This document shows, piece after piece, positions 7,177 through 14,010 of a DNA stretch of 32,388 nucleotides. The number at the start of each line of letters is the position of its first letter. The first letter of the stretch is position 1. The notes under the pieces were generated by a model. It ran no database searches. It was not told the origin of the DNA and worked only from the letters and a program-made list of their open reading frames with translations. Where the stretch lies: IMG/VR virus record IMGVR_UViG_3300045454_000071, positions 1 to 32,388 of that record; one strand, given 5' to 3'. Origin of the DNA: a virus. The position numbers and the translations under genes were made by a program.

Positions 7177-7668
7177 TTACACCAGGGCCGCATTGAAGAT
7201 CGCGACGAAGTCGATGGTGGTGTCGCCGATGTCGGTGGCGGCGACGGCGCCGATGTTGCTGCGCGCTTGCATCTGCTCGGGGATGGTCAGCGCCTGAGCG
7301 GCATCGAAGCGCACCCGCTTGTCGATGGCAGCAGTGAGTGCCGCAATGCCGGTCTGATCGTTCTGCAGCGCTTGCTGGAGTTCCAGCAGGGTGTCGTAGG
7401 CCGGGTCGGCACCGCCCAGGATGTCGGCCTTGAGGGCATCGAGCACCGAGACGATCTTCGACGACGAGTAGGTACTGGTCGTGGCAACCGTCAGATCGTC
7501 AATGGCCACTGCCGTCAGGATGGCGGCCTTCAGTTCGTTGATTGCCGCCACCAGACTCGACTTGTCGGTGGTGGTCAGCGCGGTCAGCGTGCCGGTACGC
7601 CCCTTGACGGTGTTGAATTCCTCGGCGACGCGCAGGACGAAGCTGTTGAGTTGGGTTTGCAGACTCAT
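7177..7668 (-). CDS. Fibre shaft-like protein beside large terminase
   Basis: This gene encodes 163 residues starting MSLQTQLNSFVLRVAEEFNT. It has the look of a trimeric fibre stalk: TDKSSLVAAINELKA and similar heptad-like stretches alternate with short strands, and the segment DPAYDTLLELQQALQNDQTG is frequent in phage tail fibre and fibre-adaptor proteins. It opens with the same MSL dipeptide-helix style as the next gene, and the two probably form one fibre as shaft and tip. The start has GGAG ten bases upstream. It lies 26 bases after the large terminase gene. Function is inferred from composition only. Confidence 0.65.
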   Translation of the reverse strand: MSLQTQLNSFVLRVAEEFNTVKGRTGTLTALTTTDKSSLVAAINELKAAILTAVAIDDLTVATTSTYSSSKIVSVLDALKADILGGADPAYDTLLELQQALQNDQTGIAALTAAIDKRVRFDAAQALTIPEQMQARSNIGAVAATDIGDTTIDFVAIFNAALV

Positions 7669-7694
7669 GGTGGGGTTCTCCAGTGGGGGTGTGA

Positions 7695-9644
7695 TCAGTT
7701 GAACCAGCGGCTACGGATGACGCGCCGGCCGGCTCTCGGTGTTCCAGAAACAGCGAGGCCACCGCGTTGGGTGGCCTCAGTGGGTTGCTCGATTTGCGGA
7801 TCGGAGTCGCCGGGCGGCGAGCGTCCGACCTGTCGTTCCAGTTCGCGCCAGTGCCGCTCCTCGAAGCGGTCGAGGCCGGCAGCACTCGCCGCCGCGCGGG
7901 CATACACGTAGCAGTCCAGGGCTTCGTTCCTCTCGCGCATCTTCTGCCACTCGCGCACCGGGTAGCCGTTGCGATCGCGCCGGGTGATCAGCTGCTCGGC
8001 GCACAATTGCTGCAGGTACTCGGCATCCACCTTGGGCAGATGGACGAAGCCGGTGGGGTAACGAATCGTGATGCCATCATCGGCCACCTCAGGCACCTTC
8101 CTCAGGCTGTTGTAGAACTCCAGCTTGGCGATGCCGACCGCGACGGTGAACAGCTTGATGCCCCGGCGCAGTTTCTTGCCGCCCGTCGTGGCGTCCACCG
8201 CCGTCGGCGAGCCCACCAGAGCCGGGCCCTTGGCAGAGCCCTTGACCGCCATCAAGCGAAAATCACGCGCCAGCCGCACGAAGGCATAGGCTTCCTGTGT
8301 CGCAAAGCCGGTGTCCAGCGCGAAGCGCGCCAATGGCATCAGCGCGCCTGTTTCGTGCTCCCATTGTTCGCCGAGCATTGCGCCAAGCTGCCGCCACACC
8401 TCATCGCGGGCGGTGTCGCCCATCAACACGCGATGCTCGACGAGCCACGATTCCTTGCCGCGCCCGAAGGCCCAGATGGAGACCTCGATGCGATCCTTCT
8501 GTACGTCGGCTCCACCCACGAGCAGCAAACCGCCCGCAGGCACAGAGCCAATGCGGTAATCCTCACGGCGCTCCAACAGGCGCTGCCAGTCGGGGGCTTC
8601 GCCCTCCTCGACCCAGGCCTCGCCCAGTTCCGAGTTCTTGAATGCCTTGATGGTCGCCACCGAGCGGCTCTCCGACATGGCGGCCTTCTCCCACGACGCC
8701 GCAATCTCACGCCACTTGCGCCAGGGGCTGTAGAGGCTCGACAGGTGAAACCCTGCGCTCGTTCCAATTCCTTGCGCCATCCATTCCCCAAGTTCCAGCA
8801 TCCGGGGTTTGTGATGCTCGGCAATCGCTGTTTCGCAGTCCTCGCAAAGATAGGCGGCGGTTTCCGGCTGCCCACGATCCCAGCGCAACCGTTCGAACCT
8901 CAACCACTGGCGGTGACCACAATGCGGGCACGGCACAAAGTAGCGGCGCTGGTCTGACGCCTCGTATTCCCGCTCGATGATGCTCGCCCCGGAGATGGTG
9001 GGCGTGGACACCAGCAGAATCTTGCGCCGCGCAAACGTCCGGGTGCGCGCTTCGGCCAGGTGGATCGCGTCGCCCTCGCCATCGACGTCCAGCGGATAGG
9101 CATCCACCTCGTCGAGGAAGAGATAGCGCACCGGCATCGAGCGCAGACCCACTGCCGAGTTGGCCCCGGTCATCACCAGCACGCCGCCGCGAAACTCCTT
9201 CATCAGCACCGTGTTGCCGGAATCTCGACTCCTCGGCGGGGCGATGATGTCCTTCAGTACCGGTGACTCCTCAATGAGGGGATCGATACGGTGCTTTGAG
9301 TTCCTCTGCGCCATCTCGGTTGTCGGCCAGACGATCATCATCGGGCCGGGCGCGTGATGGATGGCATAGCCCACCCAGTTGAGACCCAGTTCCGTGCCGC
9401 CCACCTGCGCCCCTTTCATGAGCACCACCCGCTCCACCTTTGATGCCGGGGACAGGCAGTCCATGATCTCGCGCAGATAGGGCGTGCGCGCATTGCGCCA
9501 GCGCCCGGGCTCGGCTGATTCCTTGGTCGAGAGCATCCGGTAGCGCTCGGCCCATTCGGATACGGTCAGGCGCGGATCCGGCCGCAGCCCTTCGCGCCAG
9601 GCGCGTTCGATCTCAAGCGCCCCTTCGTAATCATCCGCCTTCAT
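7695..9644 (-). CDS. Terminase large subunit, lambda gpA family
   Basis: This gene encodes 649 residues, as expected for Terminase_GpA (lambda 641). The N-terminal ATPase has MKGAQVGGTE (76-85) as the Walker A region and LFLDEVD (175-181) as Walker B. A zinc-binding insert has Cys239, Cys242, Cys267 and Cys270. The C-terminal nuclease begins near GADVQKDRIEVSIWAFGRGK and includes FALDTGFATQEAYAF. It cuts concatemeric DNA and pumps it into the prohead through the portal. GpA-type enzymes usually cut at cos sites, so this phage probably has cohesive ends; no cos site was identified. ATG 9644 overlaps the small-subunit stop (ATGA). Confidence 0.95.
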   Translation of the reverse strand: MKADDYEGALEIERAWREGLRPDPRLTVSEWAERYRMLSTKESAEPGRWRNARTPYLREIMDCLSPASKVERVVLMKGAQVGGTELGLNWVGYAIHHAPGPMMIVWPTTEMAQRNSKHRIDPLIEESPVLKDIIAPPRSRDSGNTVLMKEFRGGVLVMTGANSAVGLRSMPVRYLFLDEVDAYPLDVDGEGDAIHLAEARTRTFARRKILLVSTPTISGASIIEREYEASDQRRYFVPCPHCGHRQWLRFERLRWDRGQPETAAYLCEDCETAIAEHHKPRMLELGEWMAQGIGTSAGFHLSSLYSPWRKWREIAASWEKAAMSESRSVATIKAFKNSELGEAWVEEGEAPDWQRLLERREDYRIGSVPAGGLLLVGGADVQKDRIEVSIWAFGRGKESWLVEHRVLMGDTARDEVWRQLGAMLGEQWEHETGALMPLARFALDTGFATQEAYAFVRLARDFRLMAVKGSAKGPALVGSPTAVDATTGGKKLRRGIKLFTVAVGIAKLEFYNSLRKVPEVADDGITIRYPTGFVHLPKVDAEYLQQLCAEQLITRRDRNGYPVREWQKMRERNEALDCYVYARAAASAAGLDRFEERHWRELERQVGRSPPGDSDPQIEQPTEATQRGGLAVSGTPRAGRRVIRSRWFN

Positions 9645-10189
9645 CCGTCCACCTTCGGCACAAACTCGCCCAGTTCCTCGAGATGCACGCGCACGGCGAC
9701 GTCGAGCGCCACGAACAGGGTGTGTTCATCGATGCCCAGTTCCGCCGCGAGGATCGGCGTGATGCGATTCGGCCAGTTGATCCACGCCTCCCGTTCGGCC
9801 CGCGCCAACTTGAAGACGTGGGCGATGGCCTGCGACCGGTCGACCAGTTCCCCCTTGAGCTGCGCCAGGCGCACCTTGTTGGTCTGCGCCTTGACCACCT
9901 CGTTGACCGTGCGCGCCTGCAGCAGGGACGCGCCGCCGGCGGGCAAGGCAGTGTGGGTGTCGCCTGCGGGCGCGCTGGCGGCGGTCTCCTGCGGCACGGC
10001 GGCCCTGACGGGTTTGGCGCGAGTGCCCGCACGCGGCGCTTCGGTGTTCTTCGCCCATTCGGCGTCAGCCCGTTGCGGGTCGAGGGTGCCATCGGCCTCG
10101 GGCGTGATGCGCCCGCTATCAATCGCCTTCTTGACCGCCACGTGAGAGACGCCGCGATGCCGGGCGTAAGCGCGTATCGACAGACCCAT
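9641..10189 (-). CDS. Terminase small subunit (Nu1-like)
   Basis: This gene encodes 182 residues. The first 45 form a winged-helix or HTH segment, MGLSIRAYARHRGVSHVAVK then KAIDSGRITPEADGT, the pattern of Nu1-type DNA recognition subunits. A low-complexity alanine/proline linker follows, and the C-terminal half (VNEVVKAQTNKVRLAQLKGE onward) is helical and would contact the large subunit. It is the first gene of the late operon, so its promoter should lie in 10190-10302, shared with a divergent accessory gene. The ribosome site before ATG 10189 is weak. Confidence 0.8.
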   Translation of the reverse strand: MGLSIRAYARHRGVSHVAVKKAIDSGRITPEADGTLDPQRADAEWAKNTEAPRAGTRAKPVRAAVPQETAASAPAGDTHTALPAGGASLLQARTVNEVVKAQTNKVRLAQLKGELVDRSQAIAHVFKLARAEREAWINWPNRITPILAAELGIDEHTLFVALDVAVRVHLEELGEFVPKVDG

Positions 10190-10238
10190 GATCTACATCA
10201 AGCCCATCGCAGATGTTCCCGAACGTCGCGATTCAGAG

Positions 10239-10302
10239 CTTGGCTTTCCTCCACAGAAGCGCGTTCATGCCATCACCATCAACCACATTGCGGGAGACAA
10301 AC
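10239..10302 (+). repeat. Start-associated leader repeat, copy 1
   Basis: The 30-bp core is 10239-10268: CTTGGCTTT, six bases, then CAGAAGCGCGTTCAT. It is the most divergent copy in its middle but has the exact length. ATCAAC and GGGAG follow before ATG 10303, 34 bases after the core. It lies in the divergent gap upstream of the small-terminase gene. Confidence 0.8.
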
Positions 10303-10572
10303 ATGTACGCCGACAAATTGGACACCCTTGGCAAGAAACTGGCCGATACCGCCCTGACCCTGCTGGTACGCCTTTATCCGGAAGTGCGCACCGCGAGCAC
10401 CACGGAACTCGATGCCGCCTGCGCGGCGATGCGCGCCAGGTCAAGGTCGGTGATCGACGAGTTGATCGATGACGCCAAGGATGCACCCGGGGTGGCGCAC
10501 ATCGCGTTTCAGACCGCAGCCCTGACGCTCGCCCACGAAGGCATCCAGACACTCAAGGCAGGACGCAAATGA
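10303..10572 (+). CDS. Small accessory protein of unknown function (first of the leader-repeat set)
   Basis: This gene encodes 89 residues starting MYADKLDTLGKKLADTALTL. ATG 10303 is chosen because GGGAG stands eight bases upstream and because the repeated leader ends there; the longer frame to 10213 runs back through the leader. The protein appears all-helical (LADTALTLLVRLYPEVRT, then AACAAMRARSRSVIDELIDD) with no membrane segment and no catalytic motif. I do not recognise a family. After its TGA the same frame continues open through the next leader repeat and closes on the next gene's ATGA, which may be a relic of how the cassette arose. Confidence 0.7.
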   Translation: MYADKLDTLGKKLADTALTLLVRLYPEVRTASTTELDAACAAMRARSRSVIDELIDDAKDAPGVAHIAFQTAALTLAHEGIQTLKAGRK

Positions 10573-10596
10573 ATCTGCGAAGCCAGGCAGAAAGAG

Positions 10597-10661
10597 CTTG
10601 GCTTCCTGTTCGAACAGCGCCTGAATGCAATCGCCATCAACGCCAACCCAAGGAGACGACC
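10597..10661 (+). repeat. Start-associated leader repeat, copy 2
   Basis: The core is 10597-10626: CTTGGCTTC, CTGTTC, then GAACAGCGCCTGAAT, where the usual GTTCAT is replaced by CTGAAT. AGAAAG lies just upstream; ATCAAC and AAGGAG follow, and ATG is at 10662. Confidence 0.88.
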
Positions 10662-10850
10662 ATGACCAAGCAAGCCGCCCAAACCCTCGACCAGCAGATG
10701 CAGCAAATCGCGCTCGATCACCTGTCCATCGAAACCCTGGAAACCCGCAACAGCGACCGGATGGACTTCCACGAGGTCAGCGTCTGGGGCGTCAAGAGCG
10801 CCCTGATGGCCGCCTACGAAGCGGGCCGGCAGGCCGCGAAGCAGGACTGA
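10662..10850 (+). CDS. Small conserved protein, DUF6900-like
   Basis: This 62-residue protein starts MTKQAAQTLDQQMQQIALDH. The central block HLSIETLETRNSDRMDFHEV followed by WGVKSALMAAYEAG matches, as I recall it, a small widespread family annotated DUF6900 in plasmids and integrative elements; no activity is known. The start has AAGGAG eight bases upstream within the leader repeat, and a longer frame back to 10569 would pass through the leader and is rejected. There is no transmembrane segment. Both its neighbours carry the same leader, so the genes may be expressed together although each has its own ribosome site. Confidence 0.8.
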   Translation: MTKQAAQTLDQQMQQIALDHLSIETLETRNSDRMDFHEVSVWGVKSALMAAYEAGRQAAKQD

Positions 10851-10867
10851 AAAAGAAGCAGAAAGCG

Positions 10868-10931
10868 CTTGGCTTCACTCTCGAACAGCGCGTTCATGAC
10901 TACACCATCAACCACCACGAAGGAGCATCAA
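10868..10931 (+). repeat. Start-associated leader repeat, copy 3
   Basis: The core is 10868-10897: CTTGGCTTC, ACTCTC, GAACAGCGCGTTCAT. AGAAAGCG precedes it, giving a GCGCT/AGCGC pairing around TTC/GAA. ATCAAC and GAAGGAG follow and ATG is at 10932, 34 bases after the core, the same spacing as copies 1 and 4. Confidence 0.9.
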
Positions 10932-11480
10932 ATGACCACCATCCAACTGACCCCTGCCCAGCACGCCATACTCGCCTACGCCATCGAACACACCGGCGGC
11001 AAGATCGAACGGTTCCCCGACAACATCAAGGGCGGCGCCCGCACCAAGGTGCTGGATGCCCTGTTCAACAAGGCCCTGATCACCCGCGACAGCACCGACT
11101 GGTTCGTTGCGGCCGAGGGCTACGACGCCCTGGGGCGCGCCCGGCCGACGCCGGCCACCATTCACCCCGACCCCGAGGTCGAGGCCGCCGTGTCGGCCGC
11201 AGAGGCCAACTGGGCGCAAGAAAAACAGGACGCGGCCAAGCGCCTGCTCAAGGTCGGCGTCGAGGGCAAGCCCCGCACCCGCGAGAACAGCAAGCAGGCT
11301 GCCGTGATCCAGATGCTGCAGCGTCCCGAAGGGGCGACCATCAACCAGATCTGCGCGGCCACCGGCTGGCAGGCGCACACGGTGCGCGGCACCTTTGCCG
11401 GCGCGTTCAAGAAGAAACTCGGACTCACCATCTCCTCGGAAAAGTCCGAGGGCGGCGAACGCATCTACCGGGTCGGTTGA
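10932..11480 (+). CDS. DUF3489 domain protein (HTH-like C-terminus)
   Basis: This gene encodes 182 residues starting MTTIQLTPAQHAILAYAIEH. The C-terminal 60 residues, QMLQRPEGATINQICAATGW then AHTVRGTFAGAFKKKLGL, are the DUF3489 domain, which looks like a winged helix, so DNA binding is likely. The N-terminal 75 residues form a second small helical domain (LTPAQHAILAYAIEHTGGKI) and a charged linker joins the two. ATG 10932 has AAGGAG eight bases upstream. Such genes are common in plasmids, prophages and integrative elements, usually near other small orphan genes as here. A GC-rich hairpin follows the stop codon. Confidence 0.85.
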   Translation: MTTIQLTPAQHAILAYAIEHTGGKIERFPDNIKGGARTKVLDALFNKALITRDSTDWFVAAEGYDALGRARPTPATIHPDPEVEAAVSAAEANWAQEKQDAAKRLLKVGVEGKPRTRENSKQAAVIQMLQRPEGATINQICAATGWQAHTVRGTFAGAFKKKLGLTISSEKSEGGERIYRVG

Positions 11481-11489
11481 ATTCGAGAT

Positions 11490-11516
11490 GGGGTGGCGGC
11501 ATATCCACGCCACCCC
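11490..11516 (+). terminator. Strong hairpin after the DUF3489 gene
   Basis: A perfect 9-bp stem, GGGGTGGCG (11490-11498) with CGCCACCCC (11508-11516) and a 9-base loop, lies ten bases after the DUF3489 stop and 19 bases before leader repeat copy 4. There is no T-run after it, so it may be a Rho-type pause or a stabilising 3' end rather than an intrinsic terminator. Confidence 0.55.
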
Positions 11517-11535
11517 AACGCGATCCCTGAAATAG

Positions 11536-11599
11536 CTTGGCTTCCAGATTGAACAGCGCGTTCATACGAGCGTCATCAACGCAACCAGGAGCAACGACC
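11536..11599 (+). repeat. Start-associated leader repeat, copy 4
   Basis: The core is 11536-11565: CTTGGCTTC, CAGATT, GAACAGCGCGTTCAT. A TAG codon directly precedes it in the LGF frame, so this copy cannot be translated as part of a leader peptide from upstream. ATCAAC and AGGAG follow; ATG is at 11600, 34 bases after the core. Confidence 0.9.
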
Positions 11600-11932
11600 A
11601 TGAACACCGAAACCACCTGCCAAACCGGCCCACTCCGGGTTCGCTTTACGCGCAAGCCCGTCGACCTGCAGGAGGTGCTGACGGCCACGCCCTACGACGA
11701 ACGCCCGGAGCCGGTGGTGATCAGCGAAACCCGCGAATTGACCACCGCCGAGTACGATGTCTTCGCCAACACGCTGCTGCAGGATCGCGACTGGCTGGCC
11801 GGCAAGGGTGGGTACCCCGACCAGACCACTCGGCACGTCGTCGAAGTCAAGGCAGAAGATCGCAAGACCCTGTACGTCGACCCCTCGGGCAGCGCCTACG
11901 GGCGTTACGTCGGAATTGCCGTAGAAGCCTGA
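11600..11932 (+). CDS. Accessory protein of unknown function
   Basis: This gene encodes 110 residues starting MNTETTCQTGPLRVRFTRKP. ATG 11600 has AGGAG upstream in the repeated leader. The sequence suggests a small alpha/beta protein: VVISETRELTTAEYDVFANT, then LLQDRDWLAGKGGYPDQTTR and a C-terminal strand pair HVVEVKAEDRKTLYVDP. No Cys/His metal site, nucleotide motif or membrane segment is seen. I do not recognise a characterised family. The frame remains open after the TGA stop through the next leader, one ATG (11936) lying only four bases beyond the stop. Confidence 0.75.
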   Translation: MNTETTCQTGPLRVRFTRKPVDLQEVLTATPYDERPEPVVISETRELTTAEYDVFANTLLQDRDWLAGKGGYPDQTTRHVVEVKAEDRKTLYVDPSGSAYGRYVGIAVEA

Positions 11933-11950
11933 AAAATGATTCAGAAAGCA

Positions 11951-12016
11951 CTTGGCTTCTCAATCGAACAGCGCGTTCATACGGGTGTCGCAACGATCAA
12001 CCCGAAGGAGAAAACG
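11951..12016 (+). repeat. Start-associated leader repeat, copy 5
   Basis: The core is 11951-11980: CTTGGCTTC, TCAATC, GAACAGCGCGTTCAT, preceded by CAGAAAGCA. ATCAAC and GAAGGAG follow and ATG is at 12017, 36 bases after the core. Here the LGF frame is in frame with the downstream gene, with an ATG at 11936. Confidence 0.9.
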
Positions 12017-12385
12017 ATGACCACCACCAACACCATCCCCGCCACCCAAAACGAAGCCTGGGGCTTTTGGGGCACGATGAACAACGACGCCCAAGCCGCC
12101 TGGCCCATCGCGATGACTGCGATCTCGGACGCCACCTGCCAGCCCCTCGAATCGGTCAGGGCCTTCCTCGACAGCCGCCACGGGCGGCACTTTGCCGACG
12201 ACGTGCTCAACGAGATGCTCCGGGGCCACGCGATCCAGCAGGCGGTCGACGCGGCAGTTGCCCGCTGGATGGGTTGGACGATTGGCCGCCAGACCAGCAG
12301 GGAGTACGGCATCCCCAAGGGCCTACCCTACCTGACGGGCTTTGTGATTCACTGCGAGATCGTTGATGAGGCTCTAGCCGCCTGA
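12017..12385 (+). CDS. Conserved accessory protein of unknown function
   Basis: This gene encodes 122 residues starting MTTTNTIPATQNEAWGFWGT. Conserved-looking blocks are AWGFWGTMNNDAQAAWPIAM, FLDSRHGRHFADDVLNEM and GIPKGLPYLTGFVIHCEIV; I have seen this type of protein as an uncharacterised neighbour of DUF3489 genes in mobile elements. ATG 12017 is preferred over the in-frame ATG 11936 because AAGGAG lies seven bases before it and the upstream segment is the repeated leader. Its last 12 bases overlap the end of the opposing regulator gene, so the two transcripts converge. Confidence 0.8.
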   Translation: MTTTNTIPATQNEAWGFWGTMNNDAQAAWPIAMTAISDATCQPLESVRAFLDSRHGRHFADDVLNEMLRGHAIQQAVDAAVARWMGWTIGRQTSREYGIPKGLPYLTGFVIHCEIVDEALAA

Positions 12386-12751
12386 GTCGCGTCCCGGGCT
12401 ACCTTGATGCCCGGGCAGAAAGTGGGTTTCGATATCGCGCAATGCCTTGCGGCCAAAGTGAGGGATGCCGAGCAGTTCCCCCGCGACGTATTTTGCGACC
12501 ACTTGCTCGACTGTCGTCAGTCCTGCCAATTCCAGCGCCCGTGCCGTGTGCGGCTTGATTCGATCAAACGGATCGGCGCTCCGCTCCAATTGCTGTTGCC
12601 GCAGGGTGTATCGGATACGCATGGGCACACTGCTCTGGCTGAGTCCAAACTCCCGTCCGATTTCCGCGTAGGTTTTACCCTCGGCTCGCGCGGCGACCAT
12701 TGCTTCATCACGCTTGCGGCGACGCATTCGCTCACGGGCAATGGCATCCAT
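12374..12751 (-). CDS. Putative transcription factor: HTH plus RNAP alpha-CTD-like domain
   Basis: This gene encodes 125 residues from ATG 12751 (TTG 12766, overlapping the methyltransferase stop, would add five). Residues 10-50 contain an HTH like sigma region 4: AEGKTYAEIGREFGLSQSSV. Residues 65-110 resemble the C-terminal domain of RNA polymerase alpha: HTARALELAGLTTVEQVVAK, then ELLGIPHFGRKALRDIETHF, with the helix-hairpin-helix glycine and basic residues in place. In alpha this domain binds UP elements and activators. A phage protein pairing both modules could steer host polymerase to phage promoters. It is the last gene of the methyltransferase operon. Domain calls are by pattern. Confidence 0.7.
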   Translation of the reverse strand: MDAIARERMRRRKRDEAMVAARAEGKTYAEIGREFGLSQSSVPMRIRYTLRQQQLERSADPFDRIKPHTARALELAGLTTVEQVVAKYVAGELLGIPHFGRKALRDIETHFLPGHQGSPGRDSGG

Positions 12752-12762
12752 CGTACTCGGGC

Positions 12763-14010
12763 TCAATTTGAAAGGTGGTCAAAGCTTACGCCATCGTGGG
12801 CACGCACTGCGCTTTTTCCGGCCCATTCTTGCCAGCGGCGCACGATCACATCCACGTACTTCGGGTCGAGCTCGATGAGCCGCGCCCGCCGCCCCGACTT
12901 CTCGGCAGCGATCAGCGTGCTGCCGGATCCGCCGAACGGGTCGAGCACCACGTCGCCCGGACGGCTGGAGTTGCGAATCGCCCGCTCCACCAGTTCCACC
13001 GGCTTCATGGTCGGGTGGAGATCGTTCTTGGCCGGCTTCTTGATCTGCCAGACGTCGCCCTGGTCGCGGTCGCCGCACCAGTGACGCTCGCCACCCTCTG
13101 GCCAGCCGTAGAGGATCGGCTCGTACTGGCGCTGGTAGTCGGCGCGCCCCAGGGTAAAGGTGTTCTTGGCCCAGATGATGAACGTCGACCAGTGACCACC
13201 GGCTGCCCTGAAGGCTGATTGCAGCGTATCCAATTCGCTGGATGACATCGCCACGTAGACGCCGCCCCGGCAGCGCGCCAAGGCGGGTGTCAGTGCCGCC
13301 AGCAGGAAATCGTAGAAGCCCTCGCCGAGATTGTCGTTGAGGATCGCGCGGTTCTTGCCGCGCATCTTGTCCTTGGCGCTGTTGGCGTAGTTCACGTTGT
13401 AGGGCGGGTCGGTGAACACCATGCTGGCCATTTCGTCGCCCAACACGGTGGCGTAGGCATCGGCGTCGGTGGCATCGCCGCAGAGCACACGGTGCTCGCC
13501 ACAAATCCAGACGTCGCCCGGACGCGAAACGACGGTCCCGGAGTCTTCCGGTACCGCATCCTCGTCGGTCTCGCCTTCGGTGGTCGTCTCCTCGCCAGCC
13601 AGCAGGTCGGCCAGGGCATCGGCATCGAAGCCGGTCAGGGCCAGGTCGAATTGATCGTCCTGCAACGCGGCCAGTTCGACCTGCAGCATGGCCTCGTCCC
13701 AGCCGGCGTTCTCGGCAATGCGGTTGTCCGCGATCACCAGGGCTCGGCGCTGGGTCGGCGTCAGGTGGTCGAGCACCACGACCGGCACCATCGCCAGCCC
13801 GAGCTTCTGGGCAGCGGCCAGACGACCGTGACCAGCAACGATGACGCCATCGCCCCCGGCCAGGATCGGATTGGTGAAACCGAACTCGGCGATCGAGGCG
13901 GCGATCTGGGCGACCTGGGCGTCGGAGTGGGTGCGCGAGTTACGGGCATATGGCACCAGTTTGGCCGTGGGCCATTGCTCGATCTTGTCGGCGAGCCAGG
14001 AGATCGTCAT
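12763..14010 (-). CDS. ParB-domain DNA methyltransferase (DPPY type)
   Basis: This gene encodes 415 residues. Residues 10-110 are a ParB/Srx-like domain (VPYARNSRTHSDAQVAQIAA, then VIVAGHGRLAAAQKLGL). The methyltransferase begins near residue 170 with the order motif IV first, DPPYN near residue 209, and motif I last, DPFGGSGSTLIAAEKSG, which is the beta-class arrangement; DPPY suggests N6-adenine methylation. No restriction nuclease is nearby, so it is an orphan enzyme that may protect phage DNA or set regulatory marks. ATG 14010 overlaps the stop of its paralogue. Such ParB-methylase fusions are common in prophages. Confidence 0.9.
   Translation of the reverse strand: MTISWLADKIEQWPTAKLVPYARNSRTHSDAQVAQIAASIAEFGFTNPILAGGDGVIVAGHGRLAAAQKLGLAMVPVVVLDHLTPTQRRALVIADNRIAENAGWDEAMLQVELAALQDDQFDLALTGFDADALADLLAGEETTTEGETDEDAVPEDSGTVVSRPGDVWICGEHRVLCGDATDADAYATVLGDEMASMVFTDPPYNVNYANSAKDKMRGKNRAILNDNLGEGFYDFLLAALTPALARCRGGVYVAMSSSELDTLQSAFRAAGGHWSTFIIWAKNTFTLGRADYQRQYEPILYGWPEGGERHWCGDRDQGDVWQIKKPAKNDLHPTMKPVELVERAIRNSSRPGDVVLDPFGGSGSTLIAAEKSGRRARLIELDPKYVDVIVRRWQEWAGKSAVRAHDGVSFDHLSN

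Noticed and set aside
7767-8957. A 396-codon open frame on the plus strand
   Set aside because: It is a shadow of the large terminase gene, whose motifs are clear on the minus strand.
10625-11530. A 301-codon plus-strand frame through the accessory cluster
   Set aside because: It runs through leader repeats and three smaller genes with proper ribosome sites; its product is low-complexity and Arg/Pro-rich.
11936-12016. N-terminal extension of the gene at 12017 using ATG 11936
   Set aside because: The segment is the repeated leader, its ribosome site is poor, and ATG 12017 has a strong one. The extension could still be translated at a low level.
10239-12016. CRISPR array
   Set aside because: The repeats are separated by whole genes, are tied to start codons and have no uniform spacers; no cas genes are present despite the Cas4-like nuclease.
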